64,000 bases of DNA from Lewinellaceae bacterium (GTDB lineage Bacteria; Bacteroidota; Bacteroidia; Chitinophagales; Saprospiraceae): assembly GCA_020636435.1 (NCBI GenBank), contig JACJXX010000002.1:4030001-4094000 (forward strand), given 5' to 3'. The translations under genes were made by a program, and so were the position numbers. The notes below the pieces were generated by a model that was given only the letters and a program-made list of their open reading frames with translations, searched no databases and was not told where the DNA came from. Positions 44,953 through 52,855 of this stretch are shown piece by piece (the first letter of the stretch is position 1; each line of letters begins with the position of its first letter).

Positions 44953-46443
44953 TCATTTTTTCAATTCCACCGGAAATACATTGAGGTCAAATCCCCACAA
45001 ATAGGGCAACACCATGTAAATGACAAAGGTCAGGCAAACGATGGACATCAGGTTGAGCCAGATTCCCGTCCGGATCATATCCGGAATTTTCAAATAGCCC
45101 GAACCAAACACCACCGCGTTGGGCGGCGTAGCCACCGGCAGCATAAAGGCGCAGGAAGCGGCCGCCGAAGCGCCAACCATAAGCGTAAAGGGGTGAACGT
45201 CGAGGCCTATAGCCAGCGGCGCCAGGACGGGCAGGATCATGGCAGTGGTGGCGATGTTGGAGGTGATCTCTGTCAGGAAATTCACAGCGGCGACGATGAC
45301 GAGCAGCAATACAATCAGGGAAACGCCATGCAGGAGCGTCAGTTGCTGGCCGATGAAAACCGCCAGCCCGCTCGACTTGAACCCTTCCGCCAGGGCCAGC
45401 CCTCCTCCAAAAAGCAGCAGGATGCCCCAGGGCAATTTTACGGCTTCCTCCCAGTTGATCAGCGCCCTCTTTTTTTCTTTTGACGCAGGGATGGCAAACA
45501 GCAATACCGCCGCCGTAACGGCAATGATGGTATCGTCGAGCGCCGGGATGAAGCGGTTGAGGAAGGACCGGCCGATCCAGCTCAAGGCCGTCAACAAAAA
45601 AACGCCGAGCACCATTTTTTCTTCGTAAGTGACTTGCCCCAGCGACCGAAGCTGCCGGCTGATCTCCTCTTTCCCGCCCGGAAAAGATTTTTGCCGGAAG
45701 GAAAAAGCAATACTCGTCAGGTATTTCCAGCAGAGGGCCAGCATAACCACCGAAATGGGCAATCCGAAAATGATCCACTGGTAGAAGGTGATTTCTATGC
45801 CGTACAATTCCTGCACCATGGCGGCAAAGACCAGGTTCGGCGGGGTGCCGATCAAGGTAGCGATGCCGCCGATCGAGGCGCTGTAGGCAATGGCCAGCAT
45901 AAGGGCCTTGCCGAAGATCTGGTTTTCGTCCTCCAGCGTGTCCGGATTGTCTTTCAGCTGGGTAATGATGGCCATGCCAATGGGCAGCATCATCACCGAA
46001 GTGGCGGTATTCGATATCCACATGGACAAGAAGGCTGTGGCAACCATAAACCCTAATATAATGCTTTTCAGGTTGGCCCCGATGACCTTGATGATGAGCA
46101 GGGAAATCCGTTTGTGCAAATCCCAGCGCTCTATAGCTATGGCCAGAATAAAGCCTCCGATGTACAGGAAGATGTAACGGTGCCCAAAAGAAGCCGTCGT
46201 TTCCGAAAGGGACAGCCCACCCGTCAACGGAAAAAGCACGATCGGCAAAATAGACGTCACCGCCAGCGGTATGCAATCGGTGATCCACCAGGTGGCTACC
46301 CAAAGCGTCGTAGCAAGGACGGCATTGGCCTCGGCCGAGAGGCCCTCCGGGTGAAAGAAAGCCAATGCCAACCCAAACAAAGCAGGCCCCAGAACCAAAC
46401 CCGCTTTTTTCACGTCCAATCCTGCTTGCGTATTGAGGTTCAT
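44953..46443 (-). CDS. DASS/SLC13 family sodium:anion symporter
   Basis: 496 residues, about 11 membrane spans. The two family-defining hairpin motifs are present: MWISNTATSVMMLP near residue 162 and TEITSNIATTAMILP near 380. ASIGGIATLIGTPPNLVFAA and LPVATPPNAVVFGSG are the matching helix-loop partners. Members import dicarboxylates, tricarboxylates or sulfate with sodium across the inner membrane. The presence of both SNT/SNI motifs suggests an intact di/tricarboxylate transporter; the exact substrate is open. It is divergent from the HTH-membrane gene. Confidence 0.92.
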   Translation of the reverse strand: MNLNTQAGLDVKKAGLVLGPALFGLALAFFHPEGLSAEANAVLATTLWVATWWITDCIPLAVTSILPIVLFPLTGGLSLSETTASFGHRYIFLYIGGFILAIAIERWDLHKRISLLIIKVIGANLKSIILGFMVATAFLSMWISNTATSVMMLPIGMAIITQLKDNPDTLEDENQIFGKALMLAIAYSASIGGIATLIGTPPNLVFAAMVQELYGIEITFYQWIIFGLPISVVMLALCWKYLTSIAFSFRQKSFPGGKEEISRQLRSLGQVTYEEKMVLGVFLLTALSWIGRSFLNRFIPALDDTIIAVTAAVLLFAIPASKEKKRALINWEEAVKLPWGILLLFGGGLALAEGFKSSGLAVFIGQQLTLLHGVSLIVLLLVIVAAVNFLTEITSNIATTAMILPVLAPLAIGLDVHPFTLMVGASAAASCAFMLPVATPPNAVVFGSGYLKIPDMIRTGIWLNLMSIVCLTFVIYMVLPYLWGFDLNVFPVELKK

Positions 46444-46483
46444 TTATTTGTTTGTTTTTTAGAATTCACCCAGGATACAAAAC

Positions 46484-46729
46484 GTGTAAATGATTGGGGA
46501 ACCTGGTTCTTTTACACGCTTACACTTTTACACGGCCCGGCAAATGTTCAGCGGCATGGCAGATAAAATGGTGGCCAATGGATTTATTTTAATAATTTTA
46601 TAATCCGGGCAGTTAGTTTAGCCGAACAGCCTTGCGTAAAAATATTCTTTAAATTTGATGTAAAAAAATATTTTATTACGTTAAATTTATTTTTCACGCT
46701 ATTTTATACCGTTTTACACTTTTTTACAC
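46484..46729. promoter_or_regulatory. Six TTACAC motifs in a divergent intergenic region
   Basis: TTACAC occurs at 46512-46517, 46520-46525, 46528-46533, 46714-46719 and 46724-46729, and in reverse (GTGTAA) at 46484-46489. They cluster near the start of the DASS gene and directly before the start of the HTH-membrane gene. This density in 250 bases suggests operator sites, possibly for the adjacent HTH protein; the binding partner is inference. Confidence 0.45.
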
Positions 46730-46740
46730 TTACTAAACAG

Positions 46741-47931
46741 ATGGAACCGGACCTGTTCACTCAGTTTTTGGAAGCGTTGGAGCGGAAGTACGGGCAAAGA
46801 GACCTGCTGACCTCCAAGTTTGGCACGTCGTCTTTTGGCGACATAGCCAAGGACCTCTGCATCAGCGCCAGCCAGTTCAGCAAGCTGATCTCCGGCACGG
46901 CCACCCAGGGGATGTACATGCGGTCGATTGCCAACATCGCTCAACTGGAAAAGATCGACCGGCTGGAAGAAGAAAAACAGGAGTTGACCGCCGGCAGAGC
47001 ACAGCTCAGGCAGGAGCTGGCCCAAGCGCAGTCTGAGGCCAACCAAAAGGCGCACCGCAAGGCGCTGGCCTATGGCGCTGTAGCCTTTCTTTTGGGTTTG
47101 GCGCTGGCTGGCTTGCTGCTATTCCGGGGAGACTTGGGCCTTTTCTCAGAAGAAGTCAAACTGGGGCACCCCCTGTCCCGCTATTTCGACCGGGATTTCA
47201 ACTCCCCCTACGATTCTCCCTACCTGAATGAAACGGAGGTTCAGGATTATTGCCCGTGCAGCGCTTATGAAGGGACCTGGGCTTTGGACGCGGAGTACAA
47301 ACTGCCTCTTCCGGGAAATAAAAGGCCCGGCGTATACTATTTGGCCAAAAGCGCCGACGTGCGGATGAAGTGTTCTAAAAGCGACCGGAACATAACGGGT
47401 TCGGGAAACCACCTGCTGGGTTACGAATACCTGGTCAACGAGATTTGGGTGGATACCGAAGAGACGCCGCTGTCTCCCAAATATTTTGACAAAGCATCCA
47501 AAACCTTTACCGAAGCTTACCGCCAATTGGATTTTTCTTCCCTGCCGCAATTCAAAAAACTGGCTACCATTCATTCCTTCTTCATCAACAACTTCACCAT
47601 CTATCCGGACAGCATCGTCCGAAACGGAGAGCCCTGCGGGCGCTTTGCCACCGATGTCGACCAGGCCCTGGCCACCAAATACGAGATCAATCCCAAACAC
47701 ATCCTGGAAAACGTGCTGGCCGACCTCACCACCACCGATTGCAATTCGGCGCCCAATCCTTTTTGCGACCCTAATGACCTGAGAGAAGGGGAAAGCGTGA
47801 TCGGCTTTGACTGCTACTACACCATCAGCACCGAAAACCTGGGCATCGGCCGGGGCTACCCTTACCGAAAAGCGTTCAAACTGATCAAGCAGAATTATTC
47901 TGATAATTTGCTTTGTGCCTGCGGGCAGTAG
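46741..47931 (+). CDS. Unrecognised membrane protein with N-terminal helix-turn-helix-like domain
   Basis: 396 residues. The N-terminal ~65 residues look like a cro/C1-type HTH (SFGDIAKDLCISASQFSKLI followed by a Thr-rich wing). A coiled coil (about 68-105) and one membrane helix (about 108-128, AYGAVAFLLGLALAGLLLF) follow. The extracytoplasmic part (130-396) has ten cysteines (CPCSAYEG, CDPN, CACGQ at the end), suggesting disulfides. The layout is that of a one-component transmembrane regulator with an outside sensor. I do not recognise the sensor. TTACAC repeats just upstream may be its targets. Confidence 0.6.
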   Translation: MEPDLFTQFLEALERKYGQRDLLTSKFGTSSFGDIAKDLCISASQFSKLISGTATQGMYMRSIANIAQLEKIDRLEEEKQELTAGRAQLRQELAQAQSEANQKAHRKALAYGAVAFLLGLALAGLLLFRGDLGLFSEEVKLGHPLSRYFDRDFNSPYDSPYLNETEVQDYCPCSAYEGTWALDAEYKLPLPGNKRPGVYYLAKSADVRMKCSKSDRNITGSGNHLLGYEYLVNEIWVDTEETPLSPKYFDKASKTFTEAYRQLDFSSLPQFKKLATIHSFFINNFTIYPDSIVRNGEPCGRFATDVDQALATKYEINPKHILENVLADLTTTDCNSAPNPFCDPNDLREGESVIGFDCYYTISTENLGIGRGYPYRKAFKLIKQNYSDNLLCACGQ

Positions 47932-48085
47932 GGGGTTGTTGGTTGTTGGTTGGTTGTTGTTTGTTTGAGCTTAATCCTCCTTTTTTACACTTCCCTGACC
48001 CGCCAAATTTATTAGGATTCGAAGACGCAGGCGCATTCATACTAAATTCATTGCACAACCCCAACCAGGTGGTGCACCTGAATAT

Positions 48086-48283
48086 GGCAATCGCATGAAA
48101 TGGGATCGACCTTGAAAAGGTCGTATGTTTATAGGAAACGATGTTTTAAGCCCTCCCGACCTCGCAGAGGTCGCACATCTACCCGTTTGTACGACCTCTT
48201 TGAGGTCGAAAATTTAATTATACGGGATAATTCTATAGACGTTTGACCCGCTTCGGGGTCAAAACATATTTCATGCAATTGCC
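48086..48283. repeat. Palindromic element H with four GACC-type hairpins
   Basis: GGCAATCGCATGAAAT (48086-48101) is repeated in inverse with one mismatch at 48268-48283. Inside are CGACCTTGAAAAGGTCG (48107), CGACCTCGCAGAGGTCG (48157), CGACCTCTTTGAGGTCG (48192) and a TTGACCC/GGGTCAA hairpin at 48242-48263. No coding sequence is seen between 47932 and 48339; a GGTTGTT simple repeat lies at 47934-47968. Confidence 0.65.
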
Positions 48284-48482
48284 TTGTGCCCCTGAAGGCC
48301 GCTCAGAGGAGCGACGAAATTGTAATCAGAAAATTAATTATTGAGGGGTGGGCATAATGGGTTTTTATATATAAATTCCACCCCCCGACCCCCGCCAACG
48401 GGGGAGAACGCACCGCTAAACTCGGGAAAATGTCCCCCGCTGGCGGAGCCTGTCCCGAACTCGTTTCGCATAGGCGGTAACT

Positions 48483-49811
48483 TTAATTTTTCATATATAA
48501 TAAATCGAGTTGCGAAGGCCTGGCCTTTCGTTTTTCATGGGTGCAGAAGTATGCTACGAAACCCAGGAATTCAGAGGGATCAGGGCTTAGGACCAGCTCG
48601 ATAAAATGTTCTTTGAAAAAATCGGCGAACTTCATTAAGCTGACCATGCGCTGGCACGATTGAAACACGGCATGCAGGAAGAAGCTGTAATAGCGTACAA
48701 AGAACAAACACAGCCAGGCCAGAAACAGGTGAAAGACAATCAAGGCTTGAGCCGGGCCGGGTTGTTTTTTGCTGCTAAACATTTGGGCGAAGCCCAGCTT
48801 GCTTTTCCAGCATTTGAAAACAATTTCAATGCGCCAGCGGAACCCATAGGCTTGAAGCACTTGCGGTGCTGTCCAGGTTTGTTCCTCCACATTGGTTACA
48901 AAGATAGTCCAGGACAGCAACTCCATATATTCTTTTGAATGGTTAGCTCTTTGGTGCCTGTCTTTGGCGGCTTTGCGTTTGCGGCTTTGAGCCACCTGCT
49001 GCGGGGCCAGTATGGCTACCACCCTTACAGGGAGTTGAGCTTCCTTGCCCATGATTACCCATTGATCCCAGGTGGTAAGGCCTTTTCTGCGGCAGGCCCT
49101 TAGTTGTTTGGCTAAGTCAATTATTTCGCCATTTTCGGGGCTGTGCAGGTTTGCCCCGTAGCGGTAGCGGCTGAGAAAAAAAGCCATAAGCCCGGCAATT
49201 TTTTTGAAAATTGGCAAAGCCCAGTAGCCCATGTCTCTGATCACTAAATCCCCAGGCTGAAGGATATTGAGGATATCTCCAGCGTATTTCTGGTCGTTAT
49301 CCCGGTAGCTTTGCAATTCCAGCTTGGAATACTGCTCGTCCAGCAGGTTGAGGCGCAGCTGAATGCGGGCTGTAGCACAATTGCCCTTGTGGCTGTGGCT
49401 GCCAGGAAAGAATTCGGCCAAACTGTCCGGCAAATGAGCACAAGTGCTGTCCTCCACGTACACCTGCCTGAAGCCTTTGAAGAGCCCGCTATTCAATGCC
49501 TTTTTGGATTGCCTTTGCAAATCCTGGCGCAATACTTGTGCCAATAGCCCTTGGGCAAAGGCTTCATGGCGAAACTGTAATTTCTTCAGCACCGCTTGCT
49601 TAGAAACAGTGCGGCCAACCAAGCTGCTAATTTGGGCTGCCCACCGAACCAAGCTGTAACGGCCTGAGCACAGCATGAGGAAAAAACCGGCTACGAAGCT
49701 TAAGCTGTCAACCTTGCGCACTTTGCGCAACTGAAAGCTAGTACGTAAAGCAAGTTCCTGAATTTGATATTCAGACAACTTAGTTGTAATTTGTTGGTTA
49801 CTAGATTTCAT
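48483..49811 (-). CDS. IS4-family DDE transposase
   Basis: 442 residues, full length for the family. The DDE triad is visible: first Asp in FRQVYVEDSTCAHLPD near residue 118, second Asp in GDLVIRDMGYWALP near 195, and the Glu in the Y-(2)-R-(3)-E-(6)-K signature YGFRWRIEIVFKCWKSKLG near 325. No frameshift or stop is seen, so it may be functional. The gene occupies most of the element at 48340-50173. Confidence 0.9.
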   Translation of the reverse strand: MKSSNQQITTKLSEYQIQELALRTSFQLRKVRKVDSLSFVAGFFLMLCSGRYSLVRWAAQISSLVGRTVSKQAVLKKLQFRHEAFAQGLLAQVLRQDLQRQSKKALNSGLFKGFRQVYVEDSTCAHLPDSLAEFFPGSHSHKGNCATARIQLRLNLLDEQYSKLELQSYRDNDQKYAGDILNILQPGDLVIRDMGYWALPIFKKIAGLMAFFLSRYRYGANLHSPENGEIIDLAKQLRACRRKGLTTWDQWVIMGKEAQLPVRVVAILAPQQVAQSRKRKAAKDRHQRANHSKEYMELLSWTIFVTNVEEQTWTAPQVLQAYGFRWRIEIVFKCWKSKLGFAQMFSSKKQPGPAQALIVFHLFLAWLCLFFVRYYSFFLHAVFQSCQRMVSLMKFADFFKEHFIELVLSPDPSEFLGFVAYFCTHEKRKARPSQLDLLYMKN

Positions 49812-49814
49812 TTT

Positions 49815-49864
49815 AGCTGTTTAGGTTGAAGTTCGCTCTTTTTGAGCTATTTGCCTAAACAGCT
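49815..49864. terminator. 11-bp hairpin just upstream of the IS4 transposase start
   Basis: AGCTGTTTAGG (49815-49825) pairs exactly with CCTAAACAGCT (49854-49864), and on the plus strand the second arm runs into TTTTT. It would form in transcripts through the IS end and is a typical place for blocking outside transcription. Confidence 0.45.
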
Positions 49865-50265
49865 TTTTCATATTTGAAATAATGAGCGGGGATCTTGGCC
49901 TTGCGGCCATTATTTATCCACTGCCCATAGGGGGGGCACAACCGATAACTGCTGTCGCAGGGCAGAGCCTCCTCCGCTGGCCAGGCTTCGGCCTGGGCTC
50001 AGCATTCGGCTGAGCGTTCCACTGAACTCACGCCGAAGCCCGAACGGCCAGGGGCGGCGGGACGGTTGCCACTCATATTATAAATAGTTAAGTTACCGCC
50101 TATGCGAACGAGTTTCGGGAGGATTTAGGGGGTGGATCAAAGCCCTAAACTGGCATTATGCTCACCCCTCAATATTAATTATTCCTGTCCTGACGCCATT
50201 CAGGGTAACCTCTCCCACCTCCCGCAAATATAGGATACGTAACAACCAAACAACCGAAACCCTTA

Positions 50266-50448
50266 GAGCTTGTTTGGAGGCCGGGTTTGGAAGCGAAAAG
50301 AGTCAATTTTTTGATGAGACAAGGCATCTTTTTGAAGGGCATACCGGTGGTACGTTCGAAAAAAGTAACGCCGTATCATCAAAAAAGTGGCCTTTGCCCC
50401 GGTACGGGCCCGTATGGGCAGCCCAAAGATTGGCCTCCAAACAAACTC
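50266..50448. mobile_element. Inverted-repeat element family C, copy 1, with TTA target duplication
   Basis: 183 bp bounded by GAGCTTGTTTGGAGGCC and GGCCTCCAAACAAACTC. It is flanked by TTA at 50263-50265 and 50449-50451. A 3-bp TNA duplication with ends beginning GAGC is characteristic of the IS1031 branch of the IS5 family, so this is probably a non-autonomous derivative. It is homologous to 59572-59760 and lies 16 bases before the start of the next gene. Confidence 0.85.
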
Positions 50449-50464
50449 TTAAATACCCAATATC

Positions 50465-50929
50465 ATGAAAAATGCCATCCTGATCTCTTTCTTCGCTCTG
50501 TCCAGCATTTCTTCTTTCGCACAAGCCACCTGGTCTGGCGGCACCCCCGGCCGCGAAACCGACTGGATGGAAGCCCGCAACTGGAGCAACCAGCGCGTGC
50601 CCGGCTGGAACGACAACGCAATCATCCCCCACTTGTGGCACAACAACTACCCCGAGATCAAAACCGCCGTGCCGGCCATTGCCCACCTGGAAGTGGAAGG
50701 CGGCGCCCGGCTGAGCATCACATCCAACGGCTACCTGCCCATTAACGGCAGCAGCACCTCCAATTCCGGCATCCTGCTCACCGGCAAGATCAACAACGAG
50801 GGCGTTTTGGCCATTACCAATACCGCGCAGAGCGCCGTTGACGGCAACCCGGGAAACCTGTCCCTGCAGGACAAGGGCCGGTTGACTACCGACGATCAAC
50901 AGGCTGCCTATGCGTTGGAGCGCCATTGA
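50465..50929 (+). CDS. Small exported protein, probably a truncated beta-helix-type protein
   Basis: 154 residues with a signal peptide MKNAILISFFALSSISSFAQ. The start of the mature part, TWSGGTPGRETDWMEARNWS and WNDNAIIPHL, is the opening usually found in large Bacteroidota surface proteins with autotransporter-like or beta-helix repeats. Here the protein stops after 154 residues, without any T9SS tail, so it may be a remnant. It lies right after a family C element, which could have changed its expression. Confidence 0.55.
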   Translation: MKNAILISFFALSSISSFAQATWSGGTPGRETDWMEARNWSNQRVPGWNDNAIIPHLWHNNYPEIKTAVPAIAHLEVEGGARLSITSNGYLPINGSSTSNSGILLTGKINNEGVLAITNTAQSAVDGNPGNLSLQDKGRLTTDDQQAAYALERH

Positions 50930-51116
50930 TGAGGCTGGCTGCCCTGCAAGTTCAGATAAGCTGTCTTTATTTGGTGGGCAGGCGGGCCGTCTTTATCTGG
51001 GGGTGGAGGTATGGGAAAACGGCCGAATTAGTGGACTTTTAAATGAGCAAACAAACCAAAAGTTGTCAGCTCACGGGCGCACGTCAAATGACAACTTCGA
51101 GTTGTCTTTTGACTTA

Positions 51117-51275
51117 GGCACGACGAAAGAATAAACTGTCCATTCTGGCTTGTCCTTTTTGCGCCATGCTGCGTTGCTCATCACTCAGGTAGCTTTGGCT
51201 ATCCTCATTCTTCGCGCCTTGCCTGGCACAAAAATTACTGCCCCATAATTGAACACTTTATTCTTTCCTCGTGCC
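51117..51275. repeat. Palindromic element family A, copy 2
   Basis: Inverse orientation to copy 1. The ends GGCACGACGAAAGAATAAA and TTTATTCTTTCCTCGTGCC match in inverse with one mismatch, and TTA flanks both sides (51114-51116 and 51276-51278). The core shared with the other copies reads, on the minus strand, CCAGGCAAGGCGCG and GAGCAACGCAGCATGGCGCA. It lies 144 bases before the SIR2-TIR gene. Upstream, 50930-51113, only short hairpins such as GACAACTTCGAGTTGTC are seen. Confidence 0.75.
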
Positions 51276-51355
51276 TTAATCACACCCCACCCATTCCATT
51301 TTCCTCCTTTTTATTGGATTTCTCCCCAAAAACGCGTTTTTTCGTTAATGTGTAG

Positions 51356-51389
51356 TTTGCTGGGCTAAATCCAGCATACTTTATCTTTT
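51356..51389 (+). promoter_or_regulatory. Candidate promoter of the SIR2-TIR / STAND operon
   Basis: TTTG at 51356-51359 and TATCTTTT at 51382-51389, 22 bases apart, approximate the Bacteroidota promoter with one mismatch in the -7 box. TGCTGG/CCAGCA (51358-51363 and 51371-51376) is an inverted repeat inside the spacer that could serve as an operator. Confidence 0.4.
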
Positions 51390-51418
51390 TACACCATTTC
51401 CAATATTTAAAAAACCAA

Positions 51419-52855
51419 ATGGCCGGCCTTTCTACCCATTCTGCCCCCGCTCCTGCCGTCAACTGGCAAAGCCTCATCCGTGCGGTAAAGGATGGGGAGT
51501 GCATCCTCGTGCTCGGCCCCGGCGTGGCTACCCTGGAGCGGGATGGGGAGCGGCTTTCCCTAACAACCCTACTGGCCCGCCACCTGGCGGAAAAGCTGCG
51601 CCAGCTTCAGCCCGGAGCGCCATTGCTGGATGGGGACAACCTGCCGTATGTGGCCAAAGCACTGGAGGACGCCATCTTCCTGAAGGAAGTCGCATCCAAC
51701 CGGAATTACTCGCCGGAGAATGCCCGCGCCGCACTGGCGGAAACCATCCAGGATTTTTACGGGCAATTTACCTTCCAGGATTTTCCGGTGTACCGCCAAC
51801 TGGCCCGGATGCCTTTCCATTTTGTGGTGGAAACCAACCCGGCGCCCTTCCTGGCCCAGGCTTATGACCAGGAGAACAAGTTCGACGCCCGTTGCTTGTA
51901 TTACCACTATGCCAATCCCTCTCACAACAACCGCATTCAAATTCCGGAGGGCGATATCCGCGAAGATTCGCCCCTGGTGTACCACCTGTTCGGCGCTGCG
52001 GAAGAGCCGGGCTCGATGGTGGTTACCGAGCGGGACCAGCTGGCGTTCCTTGACGCCATCCTGCAGAAGGAGAATACTGCCGGCATCCCATCGAGCGTGG
52101 CCATCCACTTCACTTCGGCGCGGGAGCGGCAGTTCGATAAGACATTCGTTTTCCTGGGCTTTGATTTCAACCAGTGGCACCTGCGGCTCATCATGCACCT
52201 GATCGCCCGCTACCAGCGGCAGCGGGAGACCTACGCCTTGCAGGATTCACAGAGCCTCGACGAGCTGACGGCCTTTTTCTACCGCAACAACTTCGACGTG
52301 CGCTTCGAGGATAAGCCCGCAGATTTGTTCCTGGAAGAGTTTAAGCGCGAGTTGCAAAAGCCCGCTGCTGTTGCCCCGGCAGAAGCGCCCCAGATCAAAG
52401 TGTTCCTAATGTACAGCCCCGAGGATCAGGAGGCGCGAGAGGCCCTCGACAAGCAGCTTGCCCCTCTGAAGAAAACCGATTTCATCCAAACCTGGGACGA
52501 GGCGCAGATACTGCCCGGCGCCGAAAGCGAAACAGAAATCAACCGCCACCTGGAAGCTGCCGATATCATTTTGCTGCTGGTCACTGCCGACTTTTTCAAT
52601 TCTGGCACCATCTATGAGAAATACCTGCAAACTGCCCTGCAGCGCCATGAGGCCCGGCAAACTGTTGTAATTCCACTGCTAATGAGAAGCTGCGTGTGGG
52701 AGGAGACGCCCCTGGGCCAACTAACCACCATCCTACCGCGCAATAAAACTACGCTGGACAAACAGGAGAACCCGGAAGCTGCTTTGTCGGATACCGTAGG
52801 CCAGCTCCAGGGCTGGTGCCAGAAGATCGTTGGCCGTAAAAAACTAGCCCGATGA
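51419..52855 (+). CDS. SIR2-like and TIR domain protein of a conflict system
   Basis: 478 residues, no signal or membrane segment. Residues about 15-310 are SIR2-like (SIR2_2 type): ILVLGPGVATLERDG at 29-43 in place of the GAG NAD loop, the VVETNPAPFL segment with Asn140, SPLVYHLFGAAEEPGSMVVT at 184-203, and VFLGFDFNQWHLRLI at 244-258. Residues about 325-470 are a TIR domain: IKVFLMYSPEDQEAREALDK, TWDEAQILPGAESETEI, and ADIILLLVTADFF. In TIR NADases a Glu falls in the helix after the ADIILLLVS strand; here the aligned residue is Tyr402 (YEKYLQTALQRHE). The next gene overlaps by 4 bp, so the two act together, probably in anti-phage or stress response. Confidence 0.82.
   Translation: MAGLSTHSAPAPAVNWQSLIRAVKDGECILVLGPGVATLERDGERLSLTTLLARHLAEKLRQLQPGAPLLDGDNLPYVAKALEDAIFLKEVASNRNYSPENARAALAETIQDFYGQFTFQDFPVYRQLARMPFHFVVETNPAPFLAQAYDQENKFDARCLYYHYANPSHNNRIQIPEGDIREDSPLVYHLFGAAEEPGSMVVTERDQLAFLDAILQKENTAGIPSSVAIHFTSARERQFDKTFVFLGFDFNQWHLRLIMHLIARYQRQRETYALQDSQSLDELTAFFYRNNFDVRFEDKPADLFLEEFKRELQKPAAVAPAEAPQIKVFLMYSPEDQEAREALDKQLAPLKKTDFIQTWDEAQILPGAESETEINRHLEAADIILLLVTADFFNSGTIYEKYLQTALQRHEARQTVVIPLLMRSCVWEETPLGQLTTILPRNKTTLDKQENPEAALSDTVGQLQGWCQKIVGRKKLAR

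Larger units (their letters stand above)
48340..50173 (-). mobile_element. IS4-type insertion sequence with long imperfect terminal inverted repeats
   Basis: The ends match ATTGAGGGGTGRGCATAATG in inverted orientation (48340-48359 and 50154-50173), flanked by ATTAATT at 48333-48339 and 50174-50180. A second inverted pair lies inside, at 48453-48482 and 50091-50120 (TCCCGAAACTCGTTCGCATA-like). The only gene is the IS4-type transposase. Either this is one element with long ends, or an IS sits inside an older palindromic element. About 280 bases between the transposase and the right arm hold only short GC-rich hairpins. Confidence 0.7.

Noticed and set aside
48107..48263. Regular short palindromes as a CRISPR array
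   Set aside because: Four different hairpins with irregular spacing and no unique spacers; no cas gene in the window.
50910..51134. 74-residue frame after the small exported protein
   Set aside because: It overlaps the end of that gene and runs into element A; no recognisable motif.
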